From Echinococcus granulosus (lineage: Eukaryota; Platyhelminthes; Cestoda; Cyclophyllidea; Taeniidae), in NCBI RefSeq assembly GCF_000524195.1, contig NW_020170398.1, positions 437,190 to 479,526 of the forward strand: DNA of 42,337 nt. The letters are read 5' to 3'. This document shows, one piece after another, positions 21,501 through 34,238 of the stretch (position 1 is the stretch's first letter; each line of letters begins with the position of its first letter). The position numbers and the translations under genes were made by a program. A model generated the notes under the pieces. The model was not told the DNA's origin, searched no databases, and worked only from the letters and a program-made list of their open reading frames with translations.

Positions 21501-24500
21501 TGATTGGGCTTTTCTGTACGCGATTGCGCGTTGTATTATCGGTTCTTGAGTCTAGGGAAGTTGGCCGATGCATAATGGAGAAAGAATGCACGTAGAAGAG
21601 GATATAACAAACCTAGAAGTAAATTCTTGAACAAAAAGTGTTATGCGTTGGAAATGCAAACAGAACAGTTATGATGGGGAAATATGGCAATGGGACTAAA
21701 AGACTAAATAATAACACATACTAAAATTGTCCTATAAAAATGATTTTCAGGAGAAAATGTCGTGTTCCATAAGAAAAAAGAATGAGAAGCCTACCTTGGG
21801 CCTCTTAGTACCATCAAAATCGTACTCGCCGTGCTCCATAGCTGTGGCAGTGATCAACACCTGATTGGCCGCGACCTCAAGCATGGACAAGAGGTTCGCC
21901 TCCGCAGGAGTCGTGCTGCTGACTGGAGTGTTTGTCTCAGCCAACACTCCCTGCACAGCCGGTGAGAGACACTCCCGAACCAACGTCGCAGCGTCCAGAG
22001 CTGTATGCTCTGCCTATAAAATGCGACAACGAAGATTCTTGAAACAAGCAGACGATCTAGATTTCTCGCAAACTTTACAGCCATCAGTTATAGCGCGAAA
22101 GACAAGATAATAACATATATCGCTTTAAAAGTCTTAAAAGCATATCACAGTAGCTTTGAGATAGCATGTTTCCTACAGCTGCAATGTTTACTGGTTTTAT
22201 TTGCCTATATCATTAATGTAACCACATATCTGAAAGTGAAGAATTTACGGATTGTAAGATTTAGTTATTCGTTCATTTACAAATAGGTTTGAGACATGCG
22301 TAGAGCTAAGGTATTGTGGTGACGTTTTTATAGATTCAAGAGTAGTAAGACGTGAAATGATCGCAGTGTCTGGGTATGAGCATTTCACCCCCAAAAGGAT
22401 TCACTAGACCTTAAATAAAATGTGTTTATTAAGTTCATGGAATAGACATCTCTAATTGTGACTTAATTTCATTTACCAGCTACCCATCCCATTTTGCATG
22501 CGTTCACTTGATGGATTAAAACCCAATCCAAGAAAAGTATACAATCACTAGTTGGAGAAATGCCTCCAAAAGGAAGTCTTCCCAGACGTGATCCACCTAT
22601 CTTCAAGTTTTGCTTCAACAGGGGAGGTGATTTTACACACAACATCTTCAAATGCTATGCAGCGACTATGATGATAAACTGGCTTCTATTTCGATTTTGA
22701 TGATATAAGGGTTTAAAGTAAGAGGAAAAGTTTTTGAATACAAATAAAGGCTACCCTACCGATAGATCGAGGCACCTCTACGCTTTATAATGATGTACAG
22801 AAACAACAATCGCATACATTTTCCAAGTACTTGCGAGTTACAAGAAGCCATCGCAGCATGCTGTATGGAAAACCTATCTACCATTTACAGTTGCCTGATA
22901 TAAGTAAACATCGAAATTTGGGAAATGCTAGCGGGAGTACAGAACAGAAGGGATCACCTTGAAAGGTCAATGAGCTAATGCGCGTCACTTCCATAGTACT
23001 TGTGACAAGAAACCGAAAACCGTACGTCAGTGCTGAAAACTCATTAAAGCGAAAAACCTCTAGTTTAATAAATGCATTCAGACCACATATTTAGATCCCA
23101 ATATCACGCACAACGTGGCGCTCTATCGCATCAACGGGTCCACTGCGGAAATAACACAAAAACAGTAAAAATACGCAAAAGCAACGGACGAACCATTTGG
23201 GTAGCCACCAGCTGACCCGCGCTCTTAGTGGTGGCATAGAGACAGCGAGCGCAAATGACGAGTTTGTGAAGAGTTAAGTCGAGGCGGACAGACAAACCGG
23301 GTGGGAAGCACAGGGGTTGGGACTCGCTGTTGCTAGGCAACCGACGACGGATGCAACGAGAGTGGGTGCGAATAGAGGCACTAAGCTGGCCCATTTGGGC
23401 GATGGTTTTTGGCAGCCCTGTTTCAGCGCTAACACCGCTCTCAGGATCCACAATATCCAGCGGCTGTAAGGTGAAGGGACAAGTGAATCGAATTTGTGCC
23501 AAAAAGAATCCGCATCTGTAAGAACATGGTTCACTTTTATAAGGGCGATGCAAGGAACCAACAGTGAAATAAATAGCTAAGAAGGTCTAAACAATACAAG
23601 AGAATAAGCGGCATCAACTGTTTAAAATTACAACTTCTCTTAGCCTATTTGTTCAGATTTTATCATTAAGAATCGTTTATTTGTCTTTAGAACGAAAAAG
23701 CGGATTAGAGTGTATGAATTCAATGACTAGGTAAGTTACAACAACTTCGGCACAGATGAAATGAGCCAAGCTAAGATTACAATCAATTCACGTATTTTAC
23801 ACGCTTCTAGCGTCTAAAACTGTATTTTCGAACATAGACATGCGAAAATACGGTTTATGGTCGGAAACCAGCTTAGCGAAATCGGTGAAAGCTAAAATGA
23901 ACAGACGAGGATGACCAAATCCACCTAATTGACAAAAAAGGTTGATAAACTAAAAAAGAAGTGTACAAGATCTTAATCTTGTAATATTACAATGCAAGAG
24001 AGTGGATTTTTCCCTGCCCTAATTCACTCATTGACTTATAAGAGAGGAAAAGCAAGGAAGAATCAACGCATCCAAAATGCAAGATAAAACCCACTTGACC
24101 AATAAAGGCAGCAAGACATGAGGCATCCACAGTGACAGCCTCAGCACAGGCCAGAGCAATGCGTGCGAAGTTGTTCATAATTCCGGTGGAAATCATGGTC
24201 TCGGACAAGGTATTGAGTACGGGTACAACGTGAGCGGTGTGAATTTTGTTGAAAAAATTCACCGAGGAAATCAAACCCTCCAGAGAGACCGCCTCGTCGA
24301 GTTGGTCACGCTTGCAGAGATCAAGGAGATGATCCACCGTCTCCTCATGGCCTGCAGACAGGTCGTTGTAGAGAGTGACGAGCTTGGAGAAACTCTTTAC
24401 ACTGCATGACGATAAAACGCTGGGGAAAGAGGAAGAACGAAAGGGCGAGATGAGAGAGGACAGGTATAAGGAGTAGAATACACATTATTTTGGGTATATC

Positions 24501-27500
24501 TTTTACAACACTAGCCTCCCATTCTCGCGCGATTTGGTCTTCGCAATTATGGTGGACAACCATCACTTGTTGCGGTCTAGTGCAGACGAGGGTTACTCAA
24601 GTCTCCCATCTCAACGCTCATGGGTGCAGTGTGGAGCTTTCAATACGTCAATAACGAAAACGCAGATCCGTATATCACATGATAACGGCACAATGGTTAC
24701 CTCTTGAACTGCAGCAACAGGCCTTGCCAGTAATTAAGAAGGAGAATAAGGAAGGAGATGAAGCTGGCCAATTCAGCTTCAGTTTTGAAAATGCCGATTT
24801 CATCTATTTCGTCCCCCCCAGCGGTGAATTTGACCGGTGTAGGAGGCATTAGATCTGGAGGTAATGCAGTATGAAGGCCACTTGTCGAAGCCAGACCACG
24901 GATGCAATTGGGCAAGGGAAACCGCTTTCTCACCTAGAATTTGTAAGCATGAATTTCCAAAATAACACACAATTTAAAAGTGACTGACTTCTTCGCAAAT
25001 AAATAGTTCTCGATCCGTTCTCGCAAATTTAAAACTCATTACTTACACTTTTGGTGGTCACTCTAAGCATCCGAAAAACACCAAAGTTAACCCTTTAGTG
25101 AAGTTTCCATTATATTTTCCTCGAACATAATCAAAGACATGATGCGCAACATACCTGAGTAGCAAGGAGTTCACACTTGAAAATAAGACGATTGACAAGA
25201 AGCAGAATGAGAATAGCATCATGGTCCCCAGCATGACGACTGAACGTATCGGGCAAAAAGTGCGAGAGCCACTCAACGTGTTGAGCACCTTGTTCGGCAT
25301 CTAGCTTACGCAACTCCACCTCAATTACCTACAATTATGTGAAAATGATTCACACTCTTTATAACACTTCAGCGTAATTGTGACTAGCTAATAGAGTAAG
25401 ACAGTGTAAGTATTTGACAGAACGCTTAAATCTAAACAGTTAACGCACTAAAATGAAGAGGTGAACACTACATGCAGAAGGAAATTTAAGAAAAAAACAA
25501 ACAAAGCGTCTAAGAGTAACTAAAAATTTTCCATACAACAAAGCCACTCCGCTTCCCACCCGGCTTGTCTGTCCGCCTCGACTTAACTCTTCACAAACTC
25601 GTCATTTGCGCTCGCTGTCTCTATGCCACCACTAAGAGCGCGGGTCAGCTGGTGGCTACCCAAATGGTTCGTCCGTTGCTTTTGCGTATTTTTACTGTTT
25701 TTGTGTTATTTCCGCAGTGGACCCGTTGATGCGATAGAGCGCCACGTTGTGCGTGATATTGGGATCTAAATATGTGGTCTGAATGCATTTATTAAACTAG
25801 AGGTTTTTCGCTTTAATGAGTTTTCAGCACTGACGTACGGTTTTCGGTTTCTTGTCACAAGTACTATGGAAGTGATGCGCATTAGCTCATTGACCTTTCA
25901 AGGTGATCCCTTCTGTTCTGTACTCCCGCTAGCATTTCCCAAATTTCGATGTTTACTTATATCAGGCAACTGTAAATGGTAGATAGGTTTTCCATACAGC
26001 ATGCTGCGATGGCTTCTTGTAACTCGCAAGTACTTGGAAAATGTATGCGATTGTTGTTTCTGTACATCATTATAAAGCGTAGAGGTGCCTCGATCTATCG
26101 GTAGGGTAACCTTTATTTGTATTCAAAAACTTTTCCTCTTACTTTAAACCCTTATGTCATCAGAAGTGGGTTGAAGCTGGGAAGTGTAAATCGAGCTTGC
26201 CTACTCTACCAAACGTGTTTGTTTGACTGGATTCCAAAACCAAAGTAGAAGCTAGTTTATCGTTATAGCTACCATTTGAGGGTGTGGTAAGTGGCAGCAG
26301 AACGTACCGCCAGAAGCAAATAGTTTTAATGAACAAGCTGAACCTATTGATGAATTTCTCAAAGCATGTAAATCAGGTTCAGAATGACAAACTACTTTTG
26401 AAAAGAATATAGAATTCCGCTTAGCTTTTGATTGACATGGAAATAAAGGTTTGCCATGCTGGACGTGGATGATTAACGTTTGTAACACCATATCAACCGA
26501 GGAGAAGCCGTGGGGTCTGCGGAAAATTAGTGCCACCTAGATGCATTGAGATGACACAAAGTAAGCTTGAATGCCTAGCAATTCGTTCTTCAATCATCTC
26601 TTGCGCGTTATCGAAACGGCGTGCATTCTAGATTGTTTGCTGACAGACTGACCAATTGGCTGGCTTTTGACGAGAACTATCTGTTGTATCACAATCCTCA
26701 TCAAGCAAACAGACGTAACATAGCTGATTCTCAAAATATCCACTCATTAACTCCCCACTCTCCCAAATACTTTTAGGAAAAGTGTCATTTCATCCACACA
26801 GGACCGTGATTGTTTGTGTAGTGATGAAAGGGTCACATCATTCGCCTCCTTATCTTTTGATAGCAGTTTGCTGAGTGACGACTATACCTCTTTCTTAGAG
26901 CAAGTATTAGTTCATCACGCGAACACAGGAAATACAATAGCTTTGTAAGAGTGGAATTTACGGAAACTTTTGCCCCTTGCTCTTTGGAAAAGACGCGTAG
27001 ATTGTAGTGTTGATTATTCAACAAATAAACTTTGCAGTTTAAAAAGCTTTTAATAGCCATTTAGTTGAAACTAGTTATTGGATTACCCCGTAGTTTTAGG
27101 CACAAAAAAACCATACTGGAAAGCAAAAAGTGCTACCTGGCGGCGCGTGAAACACCAATTAAGTAGGTTAAAAAGAAGTTGGGCAGAATGATGCTGTTGC
27201 TGATGTTACAAAATCGGGTTAGTACGCTTTGCTACCCTACCTCTAGAAACAAACGACCTGCCATCGTCAAGATCGAATTCGAATATTGAAATGAATGCTA
27301 AGAACAAAATTTGGGAAGAAAATTTAAGCACTACCCCTACTTACATCATGAGGAGTAAGGACTACACCGCGCTGGAGATATCTGCAAATCCAGGAAACGC
27401 TCATATTCCCACTTCCTAGAAGGTAATCATCTTTGTGTTTAACATCTAGAACGACTCCAGACTCGACCCATGCATTCGTTCAGTTCACCTAATTAGACAA

Positions 27501-30500
27501 TACCACGCACAGACCGACTCGAAATGCACTAGTAATCAAGCACAATTCGAGCCCAGACCAATTGGATCGTAAATACACGAGGATGTTACCAACCTGTTAC
27601 CCCAGCGACCTTCAGCAGTCAGCTGGGAAACATGTACGCACCCACCATACCCACAGCAAACTGGTACAGTTCAGATAGACATCCGGAATTGACTTCTCTG
27701 CCTTTGGTTGTTCCAATAGGAAACTCGACGGAATCCATGCTTATATTCACAAATAGCAGATCATGACACAGCAACACAGTTCATAACTTAAAATGCACCA
27801 GTTAGTGCTCCGCCATGAGGTAGGCATTGTGATCAGGCATGCAAAAGTTCGTCACTTCTGCGAAACCCACATTTAAATGGATCTAGTTCTCGGAAGTGGG
27901 TATATTAACAAAAAGAATGAAGCACACCCAATTCATCACGAGGAACGAAAAGCCTAAGAACTGGATCATGGTAACCGAAGAATGATAGCTGAATGGTTAA
28001 AATAAAATTAGAATATAAATATTGAAACGCTCTATGGCTTAATATACAGTTTTAAATTTTGTCAGGTGATTGTCTAACTGACAGCTACCCAACAGTTAAA
28101 CTACTCCTGAATATGAAATCCGGGAAACTCACATCACAAAGGAAAGGCTTGCGTAACTGGTTATTTTTTGGGAGAAAACCGCCTCAACTTTCCTTCATTG
28201 TAATATCCTTCCATTCGTTGAACTATTAATGATACTTTTCGCAGAAATGAGAAAAAAACTCAGATTTTACTATTAAAAGCAGGTGGGTAAAAGTTGAAGT
28301 GGTAGCAAGGCAACAAGAAGAGTTTAAGATCTTCTGTTCCGATACTTAGCGCTACCATAACTCCAGGCATTTAGACGTTACTAAGTTCCAAACCTTGGGG
28401 ATGTTTGCGCTATTCACTGACACTTTGGATTAGAGTACAATGGATGGATCCACTTTAAGCAATTAAGGGGAGGCATTACCTTAGCAATAGTTTGAGCCTC
28501 CATCTTCCTGCCCGCGGGATTGCCAAGCATGAGAGCAGAGGCCTCGGCGGAAGCAACCGACTGTTCCACTGCCATAGCAGCGAGATTGGCAGAGCTGGCG
28601 GAACGGCGCGCATCGGCAAGCGACTGGCTCAGTTGGGTGTTCTGCGTTTGAAGTTGAGTTACAACCTCGCGGAATTTCGAGATGGTGTGTTCGTAGTCCG
28701 CCACTGTCTCCCGACTGGCCTCCAACTGACGTGCCAATTCGCGCATCTGACCCCGGGCTAGATCAATCTGCTCGGCCAACTCTAATTGCCGTTCATGTTC
28801 ACCCTCCAACAACTCATCGTTCATTTCGCACAGAGACTCCTATGGTAATAACGTTCAATGTGAGGTTGTTAGGCTTTGATACTAATGATATACCGCAGTT
28901 TGAAAACACTTTGCTGTGAAGACTTTGTAATACTTTGTGTAAACAAACCGAATCAATTCAGTAATAACGTTACAGCATACCAGCTATGTGGTAACTATCC
29001 CTTTTTTTCGATTCAGGTCTGGTGCAAACGATGAAGAGGTATATCGTTTTCGCCTCAGCTGTCGACTTACCTGATTCTATTGGAATCCTGCCTTTGTAAT
29101 AAGGATAAATAAGAAGTTCCGATATCTTGATGATGTCAGGAATGTTTTAGCAAGACCCTTCTCCTGTCTATAAAATTTGCGTAACTCAGGATTGAATGCA
29201 CCCAAGATTTCATCCTTTTACTGCCTACAATATTGGGAACCCAAGTTCTGAATTGGAGCACAGATTAGGGGATCAAGTTTCGCTAGCTCCATTGCAACAG
29301 GAAAGTGTGGCTAACTGCGAAATTTTTTGCTGCACAGCCACAGGTTAATTACATGTTAAATTACCACGACTCCCGAAAAAATAAACCCTTAAATATGCTG
29401 ACCACGTAACCTATGTTTATCTTTCTAATCATTCTAAACTTTTGCGGTAAAACCATGCATGAATTTCTGCATTTCATCGCAAATAAGGGAAAAAAATAAT
29501 ACACTGAAAACCGCGCTTGCAGCAATTCAAATAGCCAGTGAAAACGTTAGTTCAAACAATTAAAAATTATGCAAAAAAGAGATTTATTGTTAGAGCAGCC
29601 GCACAGAGCAAGGAGATGCCTTTCAATGTCTTTGGACGAAACAGACCTTTTAAATAATTCTGATAAATTAAATCCAGCAGAATCTCGACTGCAAAAACAT
29701 GATGCATAAGTAGGTCATTGCACAGGCAATAATCCCATTAGCCAGTTTACACATGAATAAGAGTGGATTTTTGCAAGTGTATTTCACAAGCACAACTAAG
29801 GAATAAACGTGGCAGAAAAGGAGGAAGGGAGAGGTGGAACGTACCAAATCATTCCTTTCCTCAGTGAGTTTATCCACCTTCTCCTCTAACTCCAGGTTCT
29901 TTTGGGTAAGTATATTGACCATTTGGTCGGTTCCAAGAGCAGCATCGACCTGCTCCTTCAACTCAATCGTCTGCTCCAGTGCCTGGTGCAATTCTTCGCT
30001 CAACCGCGTCTTTTCTGCACTCAGATGAGAAACTTCGGTTTGGAGTTTTGATACCTAACAGAGAGGAAGCGGTTTAATGATTATGCGAACCGAGTGGACA
30101 CCTGTAAACAGTGCCTTGAGAAGTATGACTGAATACAAGAGCATGGGTACGACCCATGAATACAAACAGCCTTTATCATAAATGAGTACCTAACTCTAGT
30201 TTATCTTCAAAGTATGAACTAATTCGAGTCGTATCAGAAGTATCGAAGTCAAATACACAAGGAAACAAAAACTAGCAAGATCTTTGGGATATTTGATCCA
30301 TCTTTTAATATAACTACTCGTTCTCAAATAGAAGCTCGAGTAAAAAACGCTGATAAATTATACAAAAACTGTTCACAAAAATTTGCATGTACGACTAGCT
30401 CCTCTAGAAATGTTAACCACCATGTATAAAAGGGAGGTGTATGAAGAAATATTGTCTAAACGTGACACTCAGTTGCCTTGGGAGCTTTCGATTAAAAAAT

Positions 30501-33500
30501 TACAAAAAATATATATAAAAAAACGTTTTGTAGCATGGAATTCGTAGGCAGAAATCCAACAAAAGAGTGCTCAAAGGAAATATAAAATTCTCTTCTCTAG
30601 AATCGTCCATAACTAAACTTCACAATGTAAGAATTGTTCCCTGTGTTGTTCCGGAAGCCCAAACAGAGCCACACACATGAGGAAAGAGTGCTGAAACTAG
30701 TTTGCAGAATGTAGAAGAGGGACGCTTGAAGATATTACAAATAATTGGAATTGGAGTTTCATGCAGCTGTAATTCAGGATAGTTTCAAGTTTGATAAAGT
30801 GAGCCTCACCTCATTTACAGCCCCTACTGCTGTTACCAATTAAGGCGGGAGATTTATTTAAAAGACATGGGCTTATTAGCAAAACCTTAAAAGCAAACAT
30901 CAGGGTATGCAGTAAAACTTGGAAATCTAAATTGATTCGCACAGCTATAAAATTGTGAGAGGACATGCGATAATGCACTTGGGAGCACTCTCAACATGGA
31001 ATTAACCAATACAGGCCGAATTCATTTCGTACTTACATAAAGCAAACGAAAGTTCAATGCCACTTCCGATGCTCGAATTCATTACACTATTCTTAGGCAA
31101 ATCAATGAAAGATTTTACGGTATTGGCTGCTCAGAAGAGAATAAAACCATGAGATTAATGGAATGAAAAAAGTAAACATTTCTATACACTTCATTGCTCA
31201 GTAATGTCAGTCAGCAACACCCATTAATGTAGAAATGCAAATAATTCAAAGTGGAAGTGGATTTGCATAGAATGCAATAAACTGCACACCACTAGGGACC
31301 TGATACTAGTTCAACATTGTGGCCAGGATTTCACCAAAAGAATTGTGCAGAGATGGACCGACAACATGAATTTAGAGGCGATGTTAACTTACCTCCCTTG
31401 TAAGAGCAGCGATCTCCTGTTTGTCCTGATTAGCCAAGTTCCGAAAGGTCACCAAACCCATCTTCATGCGCTCGTTTTGCTGTTCGAGCTGTTTCAACTG
31501 AGCCAGTGTTGGACCCGGCAAAGTTGTTCCGCCGTCTGCAGCTGGTAGAGCTAGAAAAAACAAGCAAGTAAAAGTATGCGAATTCCTGAGCTTCCTTTTT
31601 TCCGCAACGTCAAGATGGCCACCTACGTGTATTGGCTTGCTCCTCCCTAAGGATCTGGTTTTCCAAAGTAAGCTCTTCTACCTTTTCTTTGAGACTTTCA
31701 ATTTCCATATTAGCAGTTTCGAGTTTTTCTTCAGCCATTTCCTTGTCCAGAGTAGCCATTTCAATGGTGTCCATTGCGTCAATCATTTCTTCCTTATAAC
31801 GGTCAAAGGCTGCCTGCTTCTCCGCCGCTTCCTGCAGATTAAATAGGCCTATTTTTTACTTTCAAAAATTTTTGTTAAGTACGGAGAGCAACGTACGCTC
31901 TTAGCCTTAGCAATTTGACGCTGAAAATCGGCTGATTTTTCCTGAATCAGCTTGCGATTCTCCTCCAGCTGGGCCAGTTGCACCTTCATCGACTCGGCCT
32001 CCTTCAGTTTAACTCGATCTTCCGCTCTCTTAGCTTTTAGCACCTCTAGTTTCTCAGTGAGGTCTCTCACTTCAGCACGGAGATTCTTGAGTTCTACACG
32101 CACATCAGAGGGGAGAGTTTCCTCTGTTGGAGATGGACCCTCCAATTGTGCTTGAGAAGACGATGGGGAAACAGATGAGTGTTTGATGGGCTCCGAATGA
32201 TGAGGCATTCCTGTGGATACACGTTTTTTGGCCGTTGAGTCAACGGCAATGGTTTGGGATGAAGATTTTCGACTTGGTGACATGGAAGAGAGTGAGGAAG
32301 CACCGGAAGGCTTTAAATAAACAAAATTAGTGCCTTAAGGGACAATGGTTTATTTCCAAACAGCCTAGTTTTAAAGCCATTAGTTAGTTAAGCAAAAATG
32401 ACCACGGGATGGGTAACAAAAAGAATAACTCTAGTGATATGAAAGAAAGCTGAAGCTCTATTAAAAACAACTTATAAAAGCTTACTCGATGCCTCTTAGA
32501 TATTCCTATCTAAAAAAGGCAACAGGAAAAAATGTGACCAAAAAAAAATTCAAGTTTGCATTGCAAATAAACGAACCTGAGAAACAGACATCCGTCCGGG
32601 AATATCAGATTTCGTAAGATCATCTAGGCAAGATAGTTTAGTTACTAGACGGGGATTGAAACAGAGAATCGGAAAAGCTTTTAGATCAGTCGCGTGTGCG
32701 CCAGAGATTAATCGCCACAAAGTTAGTTAAGCTATAAGGAAGACTACATAGGTGCCAACTGAGCCACTTGACTAACCTTCACTCTTCACGATGTTTGTGC
32801 CGCTTAGTTTTGTAGTAGTTGAAGGCAAATTTGTTCTACTACCATGAGTAGGTGGTCTAAGTTGTGCTGTAAGTGAACAAAGCTAGCCCAGTATGTGGGA
32901 CGATGAACTAACCTTATAGGTAAGAGCGTTAAAATCAAGGCTTATTGTAACTTTATCAGCGTTAATGACATCATGGATCAGTGAGAAACGTTAGTTGGAT
33001 GAGTTATATAAGGCAGATTTAAAGAAAATAAACATACACGACGTCAAAACACGTCGTTTCTACCTTTTCGTGAGGCTGAAGAATTCACTCTACTGTTTGG
33101 CTTGGAAGTGGATCGAATGCTTATTGGAATCTGTCTTCGAGAGCTGTCTGCTATTTATCCAGGGAAGTGATGATAATGATAAAAGGATATGGTGTGAAGA
33201 CCTACCTTTGAAGGGGCCAGCAACAGGCGTCGACATACGTGTAGAGCCACTTTCCGAAGCCGCAGAGGTTATCGACGTATTCATGACGGAGATTGAGCCG
33301 TCTGGTCCAATAAGTGCTACCTAGATGTTAAAAAGGGGACCATCAAGTATTCAAGAGTTAGTAGTGCGGTGTAAAAAATAAAGTGTTCGCATGAAATACT
33401 ATCAAGGGCGGTTTAGCAAAATGCAACGACAGGAACAGGACTGCAAATAAATAACTACACAGAATAGAAGCACAACATCAGATGCAAAGGACAGATGTAA

Positions 33501-33778
33501 AAAATTGCACGGGATGACAATGGCACTCACTTGTGATGGTCGCACAAACAATCCATAGCTCTCCTTGCAATCAAAGTAGCGTTTCCCTTGAACAGTTCCG
33601 TTATTTTTACCAAGAGGTTCATTTAAAACAACCCCGACCCACTTTCCTTAGCAAGAGTTAGTGTTGAGAATTAAGTACCAGATGAAAATTGCGTTGTACC
33701 AATAAAAGCGACTGTGCCCTCAATATTCTTCCCCAGGACCAAAACCGAAGAACCAACTTTCAGCCTCGATTCTTCCAT
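18539..33778 (-). CDS. DCTN1: dynactin subunit 1 (p150Glued), 20 exons, interrupted by an assembly gap
   Basis: Exons in transcript order: 33778-33679, 33646-33531, 33320-33206, 32623-32577, 32310-31897, 31831-31627, 31550-31393, 30054-29845, 28839-28480, 25328-25155, 24933-24701, 24401-24095, 23463-23194, 22013-21795, 21551-21213 (contains the N gap), 21145-21015, 20948-20833, 20758-20687, 19927-19628, 18811-18539. All phases close; about 1363 aa if the gap hides 33 coding nt (human 1278). Exons 1-2 encode an N-terminal CAP-Gly domain ([31 protein letters not shown]), the microtubule/EB1-binding module. A Ser/Thr-rich basic linker follows. Coiled coil 1 includes [16 protein letters not shown] and [16 protein letters not shown]. 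The central dynactin domain includes [27 protein letters not shown] and IRRRLPS. Coiled coil 2 follows, and the C-terminus has FASFASS and a short LRDLISAF end. Known role: the largest dynactin subunit, linking dynein to microtubules and cargo. The start is fixed by the ATG just before CAP-Gly. Confidence 0.97.
18812..19627 (-). other. DCTN1 intron 19
   Basis: An 816-bp intron before the last coding exon (GTTTGA donor, TGTACAG acceptor on the minus strand). No repeat or nested gene is recognised. Confidence 0.7.
19928..20686 (-). other. DCTN1 intron 18
   Basis: A 759-bp intron (GTAGGT donor, ACAATAG acceptor). The donor was chosen over a nearer GTCACA because only GTAGGT, after the codons for GHKLH, keeps the frame into the next exon. 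Nothing else is seen. Confidence 0.7.
21341..21440. other. assembly gap (100 N) inside DCTN1 exon 15
   Basis: Exactly 100 N, a common placeholder size. Coding sequence reads in the same DCTN1 frame up to the gap (ending KEVELLELR) and straight after it (starting [14 protein letters not shown]). Confidence 0.98.
22014..23193 (-). other. DCTN1 intron 13
   Basis: A 1180-bp intron (GTTCGT donor, TTTATAG acceptor). Its first 496 bp in the transcript (22698-23193) belong to the inverted duplication described separately. The rest shows no recognised element. Confidence 0.75.
22698..23309 (-). repeat. inverted duplication, arm A (DCTN1 exon 13 / intron 13)
   Basis: The 612-bp reverse complement of 25551-26162, with four mismatches and no indels seen. 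The arm contains the last 116 nt of DCTN1 exon 13, its GTTCGT donor and 496 bp of intron 13. Because this arm carries functional exon sequence in context, it is the parent copy. Confidence 0.95.
23464..24094 (-). other. DCTN1 intron 12
   Basis: A 631-bp intron (GTGGGT donor, CTTACAG acceptor), inside the loop between the two inverted arms. No other element is seen. Confidence 0.7.
25329..28479 (-). other. DCTN1 intron 9, the largest intron of the gene
   Basis: A 3151-bp intron (GTAATG donor, TTGTAG acceptor). It holds arm B of the inverted duplication at 25551-26162. Several open frames of 60-95 codons exist (for example minus strand 26252-26536), but none has splice support or a recognisable family. 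Confidence 0.75.
25551..26162 (+). repeat. inverted duplication, arm B (antisense copy in DCTN1 intron 9)
   Basis: A copy of arm A in the opposite orientation. Mismatches to arm A are at 25564, 25876, 26109 and 26156. Identity breaks abruptly on both sides, before 25551 and after 26162. It includes an antisense copy of the last 116 nt of exon 13 (25551-25666). No terminal repeats or target-site duplication are evident at the edges, which argues against a simple transposon insertion. Confidence 0.95.
28840..29844 (-). other. DCTN1 intron 8
   Basis: A 1005-bp intron (GTACGT donor, ACCATAG acceptor) between two coiled-coil-encoding exons. No supported feature within. Confidence 0.7.
30055..31392 (-). 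other. DCTN1 intron 7
   Basis: A 1338-bp AT-rich intron (GTAAGT donor, TGTTAG acceptor). No supported feature within. Confidence 0.7.
32624..33205 (-). other. DCTN1 intron 3
   Basis: A 582-bp intron (GTAGGT donor, GCCTAG acceptor) preceding the 47-nt exon 4. No supported feature within. Confidence 0.7.
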
Positions 33779-34238
33779 TTGTGTCGAATGGGGTCGGAAG
33801 GAGAAATAGGCGTGCACCAGAAATATCATCGTCATTAAAAGACGCACTAGTTCTATGCTGCAAATTTATTCTAATTTTGCATAATGAAACATTATAGTAA
33901 TTTCTGCAAACAAATTTCTGTTTACAAATATTGTGAATGCAAGACAAAATGTGTTTATGCGTATACGTCAAAAGCGAAAAATTCCTATAGGTCTTCTTTT
34001 ACGAATGCTATTTTACCCTCAATTTATCAAAAAGTTAAGGTTGTAGACAAGTTGCTTTTACCAGTCTTTACTGTATCGGCTATGACAAAACTCGGGTCAA
34101 AGATTTTAAGCAATTGGCCGTTAAAGTTGTTTAGAAAGACGTATAATCAATACGGATACCCTAAACCTACTTCGCTGCTTAGAAATCAAGTCCTTGCATT
34201 TTGTTTGGGTTTATCGCAAAGCACTGCGGCTAGTAAAA
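33779..34238. promoter_or_regulatory. shared DCTN1 / FHIP1 head-to-head promoter interval
   Basis: 460 bp between the DCTN1 start codon (minus strand) and the inferred FHIP1 start codon (plus strand). With both genes reading outward, their 5' UTRs and core promoters must fit here unless upstream non-coding exons exist. The interval is AT-rich. I do not see a clear TATA box or initiator that I would assign to one gene. Confidence 0.55.

Noticed and set aside
25551..25666. Plus-strand DCTN1-like exon as evidence of a second dynactin gene
   Set aside because: It is only the antisense 116-nt end of exon 13 carried by the inverted duplication, with no other dynactin exon around it.
26252..26536. 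Minus-strand 94-codon open frame in DCTN1 intron 9
   Set aside because: No splice support, no recognisable domain, and its composition is compatible with chance in a 3-kb intron.
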